Below are positions 63,774-64,000 of a DNA stretch of 64,000 bases, piece by piece. Each line of letters begins with the position of its first letter. Positions within the stretch are counted from its first letter, which is position 1. The position numbers were made by a program, and so were the translations under genes. Below the pieces are notes generated by a model. That model saw only the letters and a list, made by a program, of their open reading frames with translations, had not been told where the DNA came from and searched no databases. Origin of the DNA: Candidatus Manganitrophaceae bacterium (GTDB lineage: Bacteria > Nitrospirota > Nitrospiria > SBBL01 > Manganitrophaceae); assembly GCA_016200325.1 (NCBI GenBank), contig JACQEZ010000019.1:62001-126000 (forward strand), read 5' to 3'.

Positions 63774-64000
63774 ACCGCCTCTTTCAGTGCGATCATGCCG
63801 AACGGCTTCGCGAGGAGGGTCTGGTTTCTCTCTTCCAGTAGACGGCGTGCTTCAGGATCGATCCCCTCCTCATACAGAAATAAAAGGCGCTCCGCCACCG
63901 CAGGATGCTCCTTTAGAATGAGGTCGTGGAAGAGCGGACCGGGCAGACCCGGAAGTCCGGCGTTGATTAAGACCAAGTCATACCGGCCCAGCCGAAGATG
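63740..64000 (-). CDS. Partial response-regulator receiver domain (window edge)
   Basis: The last 86 codons of a gene that enters from the right edge. YDLVLINAGLPGLPGPLF occupies the place where receivers normally have a phosphoacceptor Asp (xxDxxLPxxxG); here the residue is Asn. Then ERLLFLYEEG, and NQTLLAKPFGMIALKEAV has the KPF lysine. It looks like a degenerate receiver, probably at the C-terminus of a larger protein. The end overlaps the pabC stop. Confidence 0.7.
   Translation of the reverse strand, partial: HLRLGRYDLVLINAGLPGLPGPLFHDLILKEHPAVAERLLFLYEEGIDPEARRLLEERNQTLLAKPFGMIALKEAVYRSLTTSLKA

Overview
The window is a gene-dense bacterial chromosome segment of about 64 kb, GC-rich by eye, with no rRNA, tRNA, CRISPR array or intact transposase. 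Its gene content suggests a Nitrospirota-like organism (inference): a sulfite/nitrite reductase fused to a TusA domain, a DsrE/DsrF/TusB-like trio, a rubrerythrin-GlpC-DUF3501 cluster, a full Isc operon, many PAS/GAF histidine kinases and a CheB/CheR fusion. A TonB-type protein, an apolipoprotein N-acyltransferase and lipoproteins with lipoboxes indicate a diderm envelope.

Layout. 1-5.6 kb, minus strand: zapB-like, zapA, a 6S RNA, rarA, xseA, yjbQ, xseB, ispA and a partial dxs (isoprenoid precursors, DNA repair, cell division). 5.7-8.3 kb: a TonB-like protein, a DUF192 protein and a methyltransferase. 8.4-8.9 kb: a large imperfect inverted repeat. 8.9-14 kb, minus: a DHODH-family enzyme, adenosine deaminase, an ABC-F ATPase and an SDR protein, apparently one operon. 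14-23 kb: the reductase-TusA fusion, two lipoproteins, a PerR/Fur-like regulator with rubrerythrin, a GlpC-like Fe-S protein and DUF3501, then a TusA protein and a NifS-like protein that lacks the PLP lysine. 23-32.4 kb, minus: a desaturase, two histidine kinases, a CheB/CheR fusion and a CheB. 32.4-39.4 kb: the DsrE trio facing the Isc operon (iscR-S-U-A-hscB-hscA-fdx-iscX). 39.4-46.8 kb, minus: argS, tgt, yajC, secD, secF and a PATAN-J-TPR protein. 47-49.1 kb: a Kef-type antiporter. 49.4-52.7 kb, plus: a DUF3105 protein, lnt and prfB with a programmed frameshift. 52.6-58.4 kb, minus: five signalling proteins. 58.6-59.5 kb: two cytochromes c. 59.8-63.8 kb, plus: an FGE-fold lipoprotein, pyrF, pabB and pabC, with a partial receiver protein at the edge.

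Two threads stand out. First, seven transcription units have a sigma70-type promoter whose -10 hexamer ends exactly 7 or 8 nt before the start codon, with no Shine-Dalgarno sequence; this predicts recurrent leaderless mRNAs beside ordinary Shine-Dalgarno genes. Second, sulfur-transfer proteins are unusually many and odd: a TusA-fused reductase with a complete cysteine quartet in both halves, a TusA paired with a desulfurase homologue that lost its Schiff-base lysine, and a DsrE-type trio beside the Isc operon. All functions are read from motifs and family knowledge; nothing was searched or computed.
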